Shown here one piece after another: positions 1-8,837 of a stretch of 12,168 nucleotides of DNA. The notes beneath the pieces are model-generated. The model made no database searches, was not told where the DNA came from, and was given only the letters and a program-made list of their open reading frames with translations. How positions within the stretch are numbered: the stretch's first letter is position 1; every line of letters begins with the position of its first letter. Origin of the DNA: Macrophomina tecta (lineage: Eukaryota; Ascomycota; Dothideomycetes; Botryosphaeriales; Botryosphaeriaceae); the NCBI GenBank assembly GCA_024180945.1, contig JAKSGN010000017.1:1-12168 (forward strand), given 5' to 3'. Both the position numbers and the translations under genes were made by a program.

Positions 1-1
1 T

Positions 2-286
2 ACCACCTCCGACGAGTACACCACCTGGCAGACTGATACGTCTCCACTAGATACGGAACAGCGAAATCCAATTGAGTATTGGTTACTACGGCAGAAGCAG
101 TATCCACGGCTCTCTCGGATGGCTCTAGACCTCTTCTCAATACCAGCAATGTCGACAGAGGTGGAGAGGATCTTCAGCTTAGCTGGACAGATGATAACGC
201 CCCTACGGAGTAGGCTGAAAGGCAATACTATTGCTGTGGCACAGATCCTGCGATCATGGGTTGGAGCAGGCATCATCAAGCGATGA
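2..286 (+). pseudogene. hAT transposase, C-terminal fragment (element A)
   Basis: The reading frame is open from the window edge to TGA at 284-286 and encodes the last 94 residues of a hAT transposase. It aligns residue by residue with the end of the element C transposase: YWLLRQKQYPRLSRMALDLF, then SIPAMSTEVERIFS, then LRSW. The glutamate of VERIFS (codon 164-166) corresponds to the third acidic residue of the hAT catalytic triad, and the surrounding sequence is the C-terminal hAT dimerisation region. There is no stop or frameshift in the visible part, so the copy could be intact upstream. It is typed as a fragment because only the end is present. Many third-position and some coding differences from C show an old split between the copies. 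Confidence 0.9.
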
Positions 287-390
287 TAATAGCCTACGAT
301 AGCGAAGCTGATAGGCATAGGCGATTTTGTATAACTATAATCGATAGTAGGCAGGTCTTAACACCATGCCAAGTATCACGGGTTTAGTCA

Positions 391-530
391 GCAGCCGTTC
401 AACCGACTCAATCAATCAATTCAACTCAACCAGATCAGCCGGTTGACTCAATCAATCGCGCTTTTGATAAATTCTTGGCAATCAATCAATTGCGAGGCCG
501 CGATTGATTGAATTGAATTGATTAACCCTG
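391..530. repeat. Subterminal TCAATCAAT repeats, 3' end of element A
   Basis: Several copies of TCAATCAAT or its reverse complement occur (near 400-415, 446-455, 480-491 and 503-523), some run together as AATTGAATTGATT. In hAT elements, clustered short subterminal motifs bind the transposase. That role is inferred here. Element C carries the same motif set at both ends. Confidence 0.75.
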
Positions 531-1177
531 GACTGAATGTACGTGGCGACAAGTTCAAATAACTTGTAAGTTGACTATGAGTCAGCTAATTTCAGAACCA
601 CAAGGCGTCCCGGATCAAGTGCTAAAAGTATCGAAGCTGGCCTCTTGAGCATTTTCATTTCTCCTTCTGTTCGGATGGTCCTCATCTTGCGAGTCGGTTC
701 AGCGGGAGCTTCTTGTGGTCGCCTCACTGCTCGTTTACAGAGAGAAGACCAGCTATTACTCAAAGACGTGATAGTGCTTCACACCGACTCGGTACGCCAG
801 GTTGGCCCGAAGCTGAACAGTAATCATCTGCATGACCACCCACGGGTACGCGCTGCCAATGGGTCTAGGTGGACGAACCCATGTAACTCGGCATCGCTTT
901 CGAGATGATAGTCCTCAGCCGGCAGCTGTTTCCTCACGGGCTCTTTCTCTTTCCGATGACAAGCCGACAAAAAAAAAAAAAAAAAAGAGGGGCTGGCGAT
1001 CTATGAGACGTGGCTGGCATTCGTGCGTCCCCACCGCTTGAAGTGAAAAAAGGAGCTGGAGCCAACACGAGCGGGCAAATGACTCCTTTCTCCAAAGACA
1101 GAACGATCACATCGATGCATTCATTCAGGGAGACAAATATGAATTACTCATATGCTGATCTACGTGCGTCGAATCCT
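531..1177. other. Intergenic stretch without a supported gene; A18 tract
   Basis: Several short frames are open on both strands, but none has splice signals, a start context or a recognisable protein. The one distinct feature is a run of 18 A at 969-986. The part next to 1178 would be the 3' untranslated region of the minus-strand gene that ends there. Confidence 0.5.
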
Positions 1178-1710
1178 CTAGCTGCGGCCACACTCTCTAA
1201 CGGGATCGTAGTACTCGGACGCGCGAGAAGTACTGGTCTCAGGTGTTTTCGCGCTCGGAGGGACATATTTGCCTTCGTGATTGATGAGTAACAGCGATTC
1301 GAAAGACGGTGGAACTTTCACTTACCGGAAAGTCTATACGTGATGGCTTGCTTCATTTTCCACTCAAAGGCGCTGCGAGTAATTATAAAGGGGCGTCCAT
1401 CTGAGTAAACCTCATGCTCGAGACCTTTCTTGACTGCTTCAAAAAGCCGGTTCCGCACCGGGGTCTTGATCTCGCCCCATGATCTCACCTGAGGTTTGGG
1501 AATATTTCCCCAATAGTCGTCGGTGAAGAGCACCTTCTCTGCCTCCGCAGCGGTCACTTTCTACGGTCTAATGAGTGTACGGCAGTAGCCCTACCGCTTA
1601 TCAAGACTTACGGTAAACATTTCCCAAAGGTCGTCATTATTTCCGTTGTGTTCTGTGAGCCCCAACTCTTTCTCAATGTCTTCTTTGCTCTTCTTCTTCT
1701 TGCTTGTCAT
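1178..1710 (-). CDS. Hypothetical protein, 142 aa, three exons
   Basis: Not recognised. On the minus strand, ATG at 1710-1708 opens exon 1 (1710-1612). Intron 1 (1611-1561, 51 bp, GTAAGT...CGTAG) joins in phase 0 to exon 2 (1560-1326). Intron 2 (1325-1273, 53 bp, GTAAGT...GAAG) joins in phase 1 to exon 3 (1272-1178), ending in TAG. The 429-nt spliced frame is fully open, which supports the model. The protein starts with a lysine run (MTSKKKKSKEDIEKELG). A middle part (about residues 50-108) is rich in W, R and K and probably helical (SWGEIKTPVRNRLFEAVKKG, later FEWKMKQAITYRL). The tail is Ser/Thr/Pro-rich. A nucleic-acid-binding role would fit the basic composition but is only a guess. The acceptor of intron 2 is the least certain junction; without splicing the protein stops seven bases into the intron. 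Further 5' exons cannot be excluded. Confidence 0.6.
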
Positions 1711-2091
1711 ACTCCGTAGGAAGCGCCTGGATGGCGGCCAGACGACGGAGGAAACAGGCTGGGGCGACCAGGCACCCTTGCAGCGGTGCGCGCAGGATTG
1801 CCGGGGGAGTCGCGCGTGGCTGAGGCGGCTAAGGAAGGATGGTAAAGCGCGCACTTTCGTGGTAATCCTTGCTGCGTAGATGTAGCCGCCGAGCGGCGAG
1901 GTTGAAAAGATTGTCCAGCTTTCAGTAAGTCGAGGCTCATTGTAGCCCGGGCGCGTGACTCACTGTGGCCTGATGAGGTGGCCGAGAGTCGCTTGCAGCT
2001 GACGGGGTTCGGGCCATGTCGCGCGGCACGCGCAGGTCGGAGGAAGCGCGGCACACGAGGAATGTCAAACGACGGCTCTTCCCATTGAACG
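1711..2091. other. Upstream region of the 142-aa gene, no gene seen
   Basis: This GC-rich stretch lies between the start codon at 1710 and the fold-back element. A 132-codon frame is open on the minus strand from 2105, but it begins inside the fold-back repeat and has an Arg/Pro/Ser-rich composition typical of non-coding GC-rich DNA. No clear TATA box is visible. It may hold the promoter of the minus-strand gene. Confidence 0.45.
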
Positions 2092-2246
2092 TTGTTCCAC
2101 CCCAACAGTGACCAGGGTCATTTGGCTAGCCAACGAATAGCGTTTGAGACACCAAGGGGGTCTGGTTTGTAAACTCACCGATTTGGCTAGCCAAACGCTA
2201 TTCGTTGGCTAGCCAAATGACCCTGGTCACTGTTGGGGTGGAACAA
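2092..2246. repeat. 155-bp fold-back (MITE-like) element with 55-bp perfect arms
   Basis: Positions 2092-2146 and 2192-2246 are exact inverted copies of each other (55 bp, no mismatch), separated by a 45-bp spacer. The arms contain CAGTGACCAGGG and the 12-bp palindrome TTGGCTAGCCAA. That palindrome occurs three times: 2122-2133, 2183-2194 (mostly in the spacer) and 2205-2216, so the right half can also fold on itself. The perfect arms imply recent origin or gene conversion. No direct target-site duplication is visible outside the arms, and the sequence has no coding capacity. A non-autonomous DNA transposon (MITE) is the likeliest reading. A transcribed hairpin that gives small RNAs is another. 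Confidence 0.85.
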
Positions 2247-2975
2247 ACGTCTTGCTAAACCTACCCGCAGCGGTCCAGACAAGCCGACGTGCCGAGAATC
2301 CCCGCATTAAGTCCGAGGAACGACCGCGCTGAAAGGACGGAATGGCGGGAAAGCTGTCACACCACCAGGCACGGACACGTAGACGTGCATTACTGGTCGC
2401 CGGCCCCTGCCGCCTCCTACATCTACGGACACGACGGCCCATGGGGCTCGAGGAGCTACCGGCTGGAATGGAAGGAACGGCATGGTCGCGGGGACACGTA
2501 CCGCAGCCACCCCACAGGCCCCGCAAGCGCGGGAAAAGTCGATGCGGGCATCCGACTCAAAACAGAACGACGCCATCTGCTGGACGCACGTCCCATATGG
2601 TGCCTTTGAGCATCGAATGAAAGCTGCGGAGCCAGCCGGGTCGGCGTCAGGCACCTCGATTTATGTATCGAAACGTGCGGCATAGCATGGGACTCGTTCA
2701 GGGCCTTGGTACTGGCACGCAGCGGGGCATGCTGCTATCAACCCACTCTACTACTGTGCATGGATACCAACATTATACTAAGGAAAGCCGCACATTCGGC
2801 TCTGGAATAACCTGGTGATACAAGCTATATGACCGCTCAAGATACGTAACCACGGAAGACATCCAGAAGATAATTCTAGCTGCATGCGGACAACAGAAGC
2901 AAACTAATTGTTTGCCCTCATTGCGAGAAATCCAGCCGCGCCCCCAATTTAGCAGAGCTAAGTGAGGCGTCCATC
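2247..2975. other. GC-rich intergenic stretch, no supported gene
   Basis: Overlapping frames of 67-115 codons are open on both strands across 2290-2690, the expected result of high GC rather than of a gene. None shows a recognisable motif or a convincing intron. The segment next to 2976 would carry the 3' untranslated region of the minus-strand gene. Confidence 0.45.
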
Positions 2976-3934
2976 TCAATCCAGCCGAGTACGCTCCTCT
3001 CCCTCTTCGAACTCCTCGTCGAACTCTGTCAGAAAGTGAAGGTAAAACCGCCCTTCTGGGGCTTGCTGGAGGCCCATCAGTATGAACCAAAGGGAATCTT
3101 TGCCGCGGTGCACCAGGAACCAGTAGAGGTCCCAATCAAAGGGATCCTCGCCAGCTCTGAGTGGGGGTGTCCAATAACCAAAACTGTCCCATGCCTCGTC
3201 ATCGTTCACTGCTCTAAGCAACATCTTCCAAAAGTCTCTGGAGAGACGGAGAAACACGCCATCCCACTCCTCGTCATTCAGCACCATTTCGTGCTTGTGT
3301 CTCTTACTGTAGTGGACGACGCCATCAACCATCCAAACCTTCAATCCGTAGATGATGTCGCCGGGCAACCGCGCCACCTTCTTATACTCTGGCCAATCAC
3401 CAGATGGCGGGTAAGTTTTGCGTCTCAACACCACCAATTCGAGGCATTCTTCTCCATCAGAGCCAGCAGAAACGGGGCTCAGCGGTTTCATGCACAAGGA
3501 TGCTGTGAAAATTGTCAGTTGCGACGAGAATACCAAGTTTCGTGTAAAACACTCACGTGAACTTTCGTCGATAGTAGTCACAGATTCCGCGTCTTCCTCC
3601 TCTTCAGAGGAAGTCAAAGGAGCCTCAGACTCATCTGGGGATGGATCTACCGGCAGAGTACAATTAATAATCGGGTCAACGTCACTGCGATGTGCGACCT
3701 ACCGGACGGAGCCCCGTGAACGGACGATTGGTTTCCCTCCGATTGGGAAATCGGATTGACCAGCGTCAAGCCGTCGAGTACCGCCTTCACGGGCGTCAAC
3801 TCTTCCGTTGAAGGTTGCGATTTGAGGAGTTCTTGGATGTCAACCCGTACGAGCTCGTGGAAATGACTGAAGTCATTCATGCTTCGTTCGGTCTGATGCG
3901 TCAACATTGGAGGAAAACTGGGAGAACGCGTCAT
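2976..3934 (-). CDS. Hypothetical acidic, Trp-rich protein, 282 aa, three exons
   Basis: Not recognised. On the minus strand: exon 1 3934-3703, intron 1 3702-3647 (56 bp, GTAGGT...GTTGACC...GGTAG), exon 2 3646-3557, intron 2 3556-3503 (54 bp, GTGAGT...AACTGAC...CACAG), exon 3 3502-2976. Both junctions are phase 1 and the 849-nt spliced frame is open. Intron 2 is a multiple of three without stops, so an unspliced frame also reads through it; its full set of splice signals argues it is an intron. The start at 3934 is chosen because a TATA box lies 49 bp upstream; in-frame ATGs at 3907 and 3880 are alternatives. The protein has an acidic Ser/Glu stretch (around residues 85-102, SSEEEEDAES), a middle and C-terminal part unusually rich in Trp (DEEWDGVF, DPFDWDLYWFL, DSLWFILMG) and an acidic tail (EFDEEFEEGEE). 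There is no signal peptide and no clear membrane segment. It may be a lineage-specific orphan. Confidence 0.65.
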
Positions 3935-3982
3935 GGTAATGAGCAATGAGGCACACTGGACCAGAGGCGAGTCGATGACCGT

Positions 3983-3990
3983 ATTATATA
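3983..3990 (-). promoter_or_regulatory. TATA box of the 282-aa gene
   Basis: TATATAAT on the minus strand lies 49 bp upstream of the ATG at 3934. This spacing would give a short leader and supports that start codon over a longer upstream frame. Confidence 0.5.
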
Positions 3991-5497
3991 GAACGGAACA
4001 AGGCAGAGGCGCTGGAAAGAGCAGCCCCACTGTTTTGGCACTTTGTCGGGGTCTGCCGGCATCGCATGCAGAACAGAGACACGCAGCTGGCGAGGATGTG
4101 ATACGAATCCCTTGCCAGCTTGGCCCACTGGGGTCTTCGCGCGATTTTGCCTGCCGATGAGGCACGGCGTCTTCTCACAACAATCCTTGCCAATCGTGGC
4201 TTATCATGCAGTAGCAATTCCCATCTAGGGCGCGTGACCACAGCCGGTTTGAGGATTGATGCGGCGCAGGAGACAAAGTCGATTGAGTAACACAAGGCAA
4301 AGAAAAGAGAAAAAAGGCGTGGTAATATCCACAGAATAATTGACACGATCATGGCAAGCAAAATCATTCTACTGATACCTAAACTACGCGGTCTATTTCT
4401 TCGATTCCAGCGGAAAGAGAAGCAGATAAAGCATATATAAGCTTGGGAACTGTCCACTCGGCGAGAAAGGGCGGAGCTACGGAAAACACTCAACCCATGA
4501 ATGGTCTTTTCCTGAGTCGTTCGTACTTGCCAAGTGAGCACCATCTCCGCTTTTACGATGGCGGCGGAGGTTGTGTCGGCTTCGGGGTCCCCGTCGTGTC
4601 GTAAGCACCGCGTCCCATGGTTCCGGCTTGATTGTGGATATCTGAAGCAGATTAGGTCCAAATACGGTTTCGTCGCGGTGTCCTGGCAGTTTACCTGTGC
4701 AGTGGTAATGCAGTGGAGTCCGTTTGCCTGAATAATGGCTAGGTACGATGGTAGAGCGATCCTCCTTAAATGGCTGGAGCGACCTGGTGCTGACACCGTT
4801 GCAACTTCCAGCTGTAACGGCGCGTTGCTTTACCCATGCATGCCGCTCCAAGCGTCAAACTCTGTTCCGCTCCATTCCAGGGACCCAGGTGGAAAGATGG
4901 TATTGCAGACCCACCTTCTTCCCATCCTACCTGAAGTCTCGAGCCCGGAGCTACCATCGTATGAGTCTGTCAAGGCGAGCACGAGTTAATGCGACCCACT
5001 CCTGCGGCGAGAACACCACATAAGTCAATGCATGAGCGATTATCGGCAACGCATAGGCAGCTGTGAGTGCGTCAACAACTCTGGTCAGAGTGTTTGTTGT
5101 TCCCACGATTCTGGGCCGCAGAGAACACGTCGTGTCTTCTGCTATGCTCACTGATGCCCTAAGTCAAGACTGACCCCTTATCAGTCTCCGCGCGGAAGAA
5201 AACAAACAAGCGAAGGATTAAGGTCTTCCGCAAACAATGGACATTAAGTAAAGAGACGTCTCCAGGCGTAAATGCGGCCCGTCGGACAAGCTCATCTTTG
5301 CAAAAAAAAAAAAAAAAAAAAAATCTCTTGGTGTTTAAGAGACACCAACCCGTGGCCGCGGCCTCCGTGCGGCTGTGTAGTCATAAACTGGTCAGAAGGG
5401 AAGACACCTGAGACAAGGTGCAATGAAAATCCCGCGCGAGTGATAGAGTAAACAAGAGGCCAGAGAACCTAGTATGGCCGAATCTCTCCGTTGCAGT
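3991..5497. other. 1.5-kb stretch without a supported gene
   Basis: A 270-codon minus-strand frame is open over 3984-4796 and a 66-codon one over 4951-5151. The first overlaps the promoter and 5' part of the 282-aa gene in another frame, is rich in Ser, Arg and Cys, and has only one hydrophobic run (around 4290-4390). The second (LTRVVDALTAAYALPIIAHA, ending SPQEWVALTRARLDRLIRW) reads more like protein and could be the last exon of a decayed membrane-protein gene, since TTGACTTAG just upstream would serve as an acceptor, but I find no further exon. A TATATAAG at about 4434-4441 has no credible downstream gene. Confidence 0.4.
5302..5348. repeat. A22 tract with adjacent hairpin
   Basis: Twenty-two A residues (5302-5323) are followed by a 7-bp stem, TTGGTGT (5328-5334) and ACACCAA (5342-5348), with a 7-nt loop. 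Read on the minus strand this is a hairpin followed by a long T run, which could end RNA polymerase III transcription. No A or B box or known small RNA is recognisable. It may be just a homopolymer, or the tail of a decayed retroposon on the plus strand. Confidence 0.5.
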
Positions 5498-5516
5498 CAG
5501 TGTATTAAACGGATGG
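5498..5516 (+). repeat. Left terminal inverted repeat of element B
   Basis: CAGTGTATTAAACGGATGG. It pairs with the right terminus with 16 of 19 identical positions. All three differences are transitions. Confidence 0.85.
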
Positions 5517-5703
5517 CGCCAATTTGGATGATCCATCCAAATATGGCTTTGGATGGCTGAATCCAGATGCATAGTGGATTTGGCGATCCATCCATATGCG
5601 GTAGTGTGGCTTCAGCCACCACCCCCTATACCACTAGCTAGCGAGCCCCTGATGAAGACGAAGCTTCGAACTCACTCTTTTTCCCACCTATATCCAAAGC
5701 TTC

Positions 5704-8700
5704 ATGATATCTTCTTTCAAACCCAATTTCCAGCGTGCTTTTGACTTCAGTAAGATGATCTTTGAGCCTCAAGAATCCCGTTGGTATCCAAATATGAAGG
5801 CAGCACGTGCTGGATATCGTGCCAAATATCCATCATTGACGCCATCGCCGGAACCGCCGCCACCATCAGACATCGGCAGAGCCTCCGTAATTGCCTCAGA
5901 TGTATCTTCGACGTTACCGGAGGTGTCAACTTTTACTACCGTTCCAACTTTCGACTCAGATCTGAGTAAGAAAGTACAACTAGGCGAGCCGAATCAGTTC
6001 GAGCAATCGAAGTTCGACTATCGTGGAGTCGAGTGGGATAGACTGCCTGGCCACACTATACCGCTTCAGCGATTGACGGGCAGCCTGCGTTCGTGGATAT
6101 GGCAATTTGGCGTGCCAACTGAAGAGACGGAGACCGGCTCACGCTGGTGGCTTTGTATGAAATGTCACAAGGCAGACCCGGTGTTTCGAGCCCAGCACAA
6201 TTACCATTACATGGTCGACAAAGGAAGCAGTAATGCGTCCGATCATCTTCACCAAGTCCACAGGCTTGGGTGGAACAAGAAGACAAAGTCGGTCGAGCAA
6301 TATGCAGGTAAAGGCTTACCACCACTGGTAAATCTTGATGATATAGATCGGCGGAGCAGGCTGCCCTGAATGAGTTAGCAATCGCCTTCGACGCCGCGCA
6401 TTTTCGGAAGCTACTCGCACGTTGGATTGTGTACGACAATGTCTCCTTCCGACAGGTGGATAGTGAGGTCTTTCGCGACTTCATTACCTATCTCTCACCG
6501 CGCGCGGGTGCTGCCTTGCCATGTGGTCGAACTGTGCGTAACTGGATTATGCAGGGCTACCAAATTCACAAGGCTACTGTGAAGAACGCCTTGCACAATG
6601 CCATCGGCAGGATCCACATCGCCTTCGACTTGTGGACCTCTGGTAATTGTCTCTCGCTGAACGGAGTCACGGCTCACTTTCTGGATGCCAATTTCAAGAC
6701 GCAGTCGATTCTTCTATCGTCGCCGGAGCAGAGTGAGTCTCACTACGGTGTCGACATCGCAGACCAAGTTATCGCGGTTATCGAGGGCTTTGACATTGCA
6801 AGCAAGCTGGGATTTTTTGTGTTGGATAATGCCTTGAACAATGACACGGCGATGGAAGCAATCGGAGCAAGATTCGGCTTCAAACCAAAGGAGCGACGTC
6901 TTCGTTGCGCTGGCCATATTATCAACCTGATTGCGCGCCACCTCTTATTCGGATTCGACAAGAAACTTTTCGAATTTGAAGATGCGGTTCTAGCAAACCT
7001 GCGGGATGAATTGAAGCGCTGGAGGAGGACGGGACCGGTCGGCAGAGCTCATAACTTAATTGTCTGGACTTATTCAAGTCCATCGCGAAGGAACCGCTGG
7101 CATAATAGTGAGTTGTTGTTGTTTTAATATATCTTGCAGTGAGATTGATGTCAAGCATAACAAATTTGGTCGGCTGCCGGCAAAAGCCGGGGTAAATTCG
7201 ACCGATCGAGTCACTTGGATCTACTCCATCTGACTTAGACATATTCTTTGGGAAAGTTACTGACTTCATAAGAACAACGACAATATTTCGAGCAGATAGT
7301 CGACAAAGACGAGTGGCATACAATAAAGACTCGCGAACTTCACAGGAGCAATGATAGTCGCTGGAACAGTGTCTACGACGAGATTAAGACGCTACTTCCT
7401 CTGCGCGCGCCGTTCAACGACTTCATCCAAAGTGAGCGCGAAGCTGCTTTGAAGAAGAAGACCAAGAAACATGACAACGACCCCGATGCGGCTCGCAACG
7501 CAATCATACAGGATACACTGTCCGAGGAAGACTGGGCTATTCTTGCTCAGTATGCGAAGCTCCTCGAGCTATGCTGGGAGGCTACCATGGACCTTCAAGG
7601 CCGCCCGGGCGATGGCAAGACTTGTGGACTCTTCAATGTCATGCCAGACCTCGAGTGTATCGTCGAGCACCTTACCGAAGCGTACAACAGTTACAAGGAC
7701 GCGCCGGCAGCAACTACCGAAGGTCAATGGCATTTCAGGACCCAGATCAAACTTGCGCTCGACAAGGCAGAAGAATATTACGCCAAACTCGACGATTCTC
7801 CCGCATATCTTGCGGCGACAGTACTTTATCCGAGTTACACTTGGCGCTTCATTGAGCAGAGATGGGCTCGCAAGAAGTCTTGGGTTTTATCAGGCAAGAA
7901 GTCCGTCAAGTCATTGTATGGGCTTCAGTACAAGAAGCAAGTTGTATCGGAAACTATCTCACCGCAGAAGGAGCAACGTGAGCCAAACAAGATCGTTGCT
8001 CATCGTCGGCAACACCTTGACAAGGTCCACTCGGATGCCTGCAAGGCTACTCCTCAAGATGAGTTCGAGCGCTTCTGCGATCAAGCAATCATTGATGTTG
8101 ACGACTGCCCAATTCAATGGTGGCGTACAATCGGCTCAAAGGAATATCCTCATCTGTTACGCCGACACTCTTTCTGGGGGAGGTCCGGCGTATCGTCGGG
8201 TAACTTGGGCTTTCTGGGGGCCGTCGCAGTAGGCAGGGGAGGTTCGCACAGTAGTAGGGTAAGAATCAATTGACAAGTTGACCACGAAGGTCCTATCTAC
8301 TAGTAACGAATGTGGGTTATATACATCAATCTGGTTGGCCATTCGTTGGCCGGAGGTGTGGTGTTGTTTGGCCAGTAGGCTGGCCATTGGCCGGGAACGT
8401 GCACTGGAGGTCACGTGGTTGGGCCAACGGGGCTCGGGGCGGCGCCAGATAATCCGGCGGTGCCCTTTCTGCATCGCCCCCATCGTCCCCACTGTGTCCC
8501 TCTTTCCTGGGTCGTAACATCATCTTGCGCAGATGGCGTTTGACATGCTATCTATCCCAGCAATGAGCGATGAACCTGAACGAGTCTTCAGCCATATGGG
8601 ACTCATGGTTACGAAGCGTCGTAATTATCTTGAGCAAGATACAATCCAAGCCGCGCAATGTCTATACTCCTGGGATCGTGCCAGCATCATTGACATGATG

Positions 8701-8721
8701 GCGAGCGATCCAGCAATGTAA
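5704..8721 (+). pseudogene. hAT transposase with BED zinc finger, disrupted (element B)
   Basis: Four open stretches make one transposase of roughly 830 codons. Exon 1 starts at ATG 5704 (upstream starts possible) and carries a BED finger: Cys151 and Cys154 in CMKC, His181 and His186 in DHLHQVH. Near 6350 the frame changes by one base, after which SAEQAALNELAIAFD aligns with the element C protein. The first catalytic Asp is in AFDLWTSGN (6627), the second in VLDNALNND (6825). A probable intron, 7108-7272 (GTGAGT...ACTGAC...TAAG, 165 bp), removes the stop at 7125 and leads into the conserved SRWNS region. A solo LTR interrupts codon 8154/8525; with it and one TSD copy left out, PHL-AQMAFDMLSIPAMS runs on without a gap, with the catalytic Glu in PERVFS (8578). 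All key residues survive, but the frameshift and the LTR make the gene non-functional. Confidence 0.88.
8155..8519. mobile_element. Solo LTR inside the element B transposase
   Basis: This 365-bp insert begins TGTTACG and ends CGTAACA, a perfect 7-bp inverted repeat with the TG...CA ends of LTR retrotransposons. It is flanked by identical 5-bp target duplications, TCATC, at 8150-8154 and 8520-8524. With the insert and one TSD copy removed, the transposase frame is restored exactly. There is no internal coding region, primer-binding site or second LTR, so it is a solo LTR left by LTR-LTR recombination. Inside are an 11-bp direct repeat CTTTCTGGGGG (8170-8180 and 8210-8220), several TTGGCC motifs and a possible TATA box TATATA at 8318-8323. 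Orientation is not certain, because the TATA motif reads on both strands. A short DNA transposon is less likely given the 5-bp TSD and TG/CA ends. Confidence 0.88.
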
Positions 8722-8837
8722 CTAGCCGTAATCACGCTCTTTAGAGATCAAATATATCTCGGTGGCTTCAGCCTCAAAGACTAATTTGGCTTAGATCCAG
8801 CGATTATCCAAAAGCCATCCAAGCCACCTAATGGATT

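Larger units (their letters stand above)
1..530 (+). mobile_element. hAT element A, 3' part only
   Basis: This is the right-hand end of a hAT DNA transposon whose left part lies outside the window. It holds the end of a transposase gene, about 100 bp of 3' untranslated sequence, and a terminus packed with ATTGATTGA/TCAATCAAT motifs. The last bases, read inward on the minus strand, are CAGGGTTAATCAATTCAATT. This resembles the hAT hallmark CAGGG and is close to the terminus of element C (AGGGTGGCAATCAATTCAAT), so A and C belong to related subfamilies. The exact end (529-531) is inferred from this motif. The target-site duplication cannot be checked because the left end is missing. Confidence 0.85.

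Noticed and set aside
391..530. Regular ATTGATTG repeats as a CRISPR-like or minisatellite array
   Set aside because: Units are short and irregularly spaced, occur in both orientations, and are confined to hAT ends, so they are subterminal transposon motifs.
832..1291. Plus-strand frames over the A18 tract and antisense to the 142-aa gene
   Set aside because: The lysine run comes only from the A tract, and the second frame is a shadow of the minus-strand exon.
1707..2105. 132-codon minus-strand frame as a longer N-terminus of the 142-aa protein
   Set aside because: It ends in a stop at the true start codon in another frame, and no splice pair that joins the two frames was evident. It also begins inside the fold-back repeat.
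2227..2685. Cluster of six overlapping open frames on both strands
   Set aside because: High GC makes stops rare; the frames mutually overlap and none has a motif, a start context or splice signals.
3984..4796. 270-codon minus-strand open frame with one hydrophobic run
   Set aside because: It overlaps the TATA box and 5' part of the better-supported 282-aa gene in another frame, has Ser/Arg/Cys-rich non-coding-like composition, and shows no recognisable domain.
4951..5151. 66-codon minus-strand frame resembling a membrane-protein end
   Set aside because: The composition is suggestive and an acceptor-like TTGACTTAG precedes it, but there is no ATG in context and no upstream exon. It is kept only as a note in the intergenic entry.
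8155..8519. Insert in the element B transposase as an intron or MITE
   Set aside because: It starts TGTT and ends AACA rather than GT...AG, and it has a perfect 5-bp duplication and TG/CA ends, which fit an LTR better.
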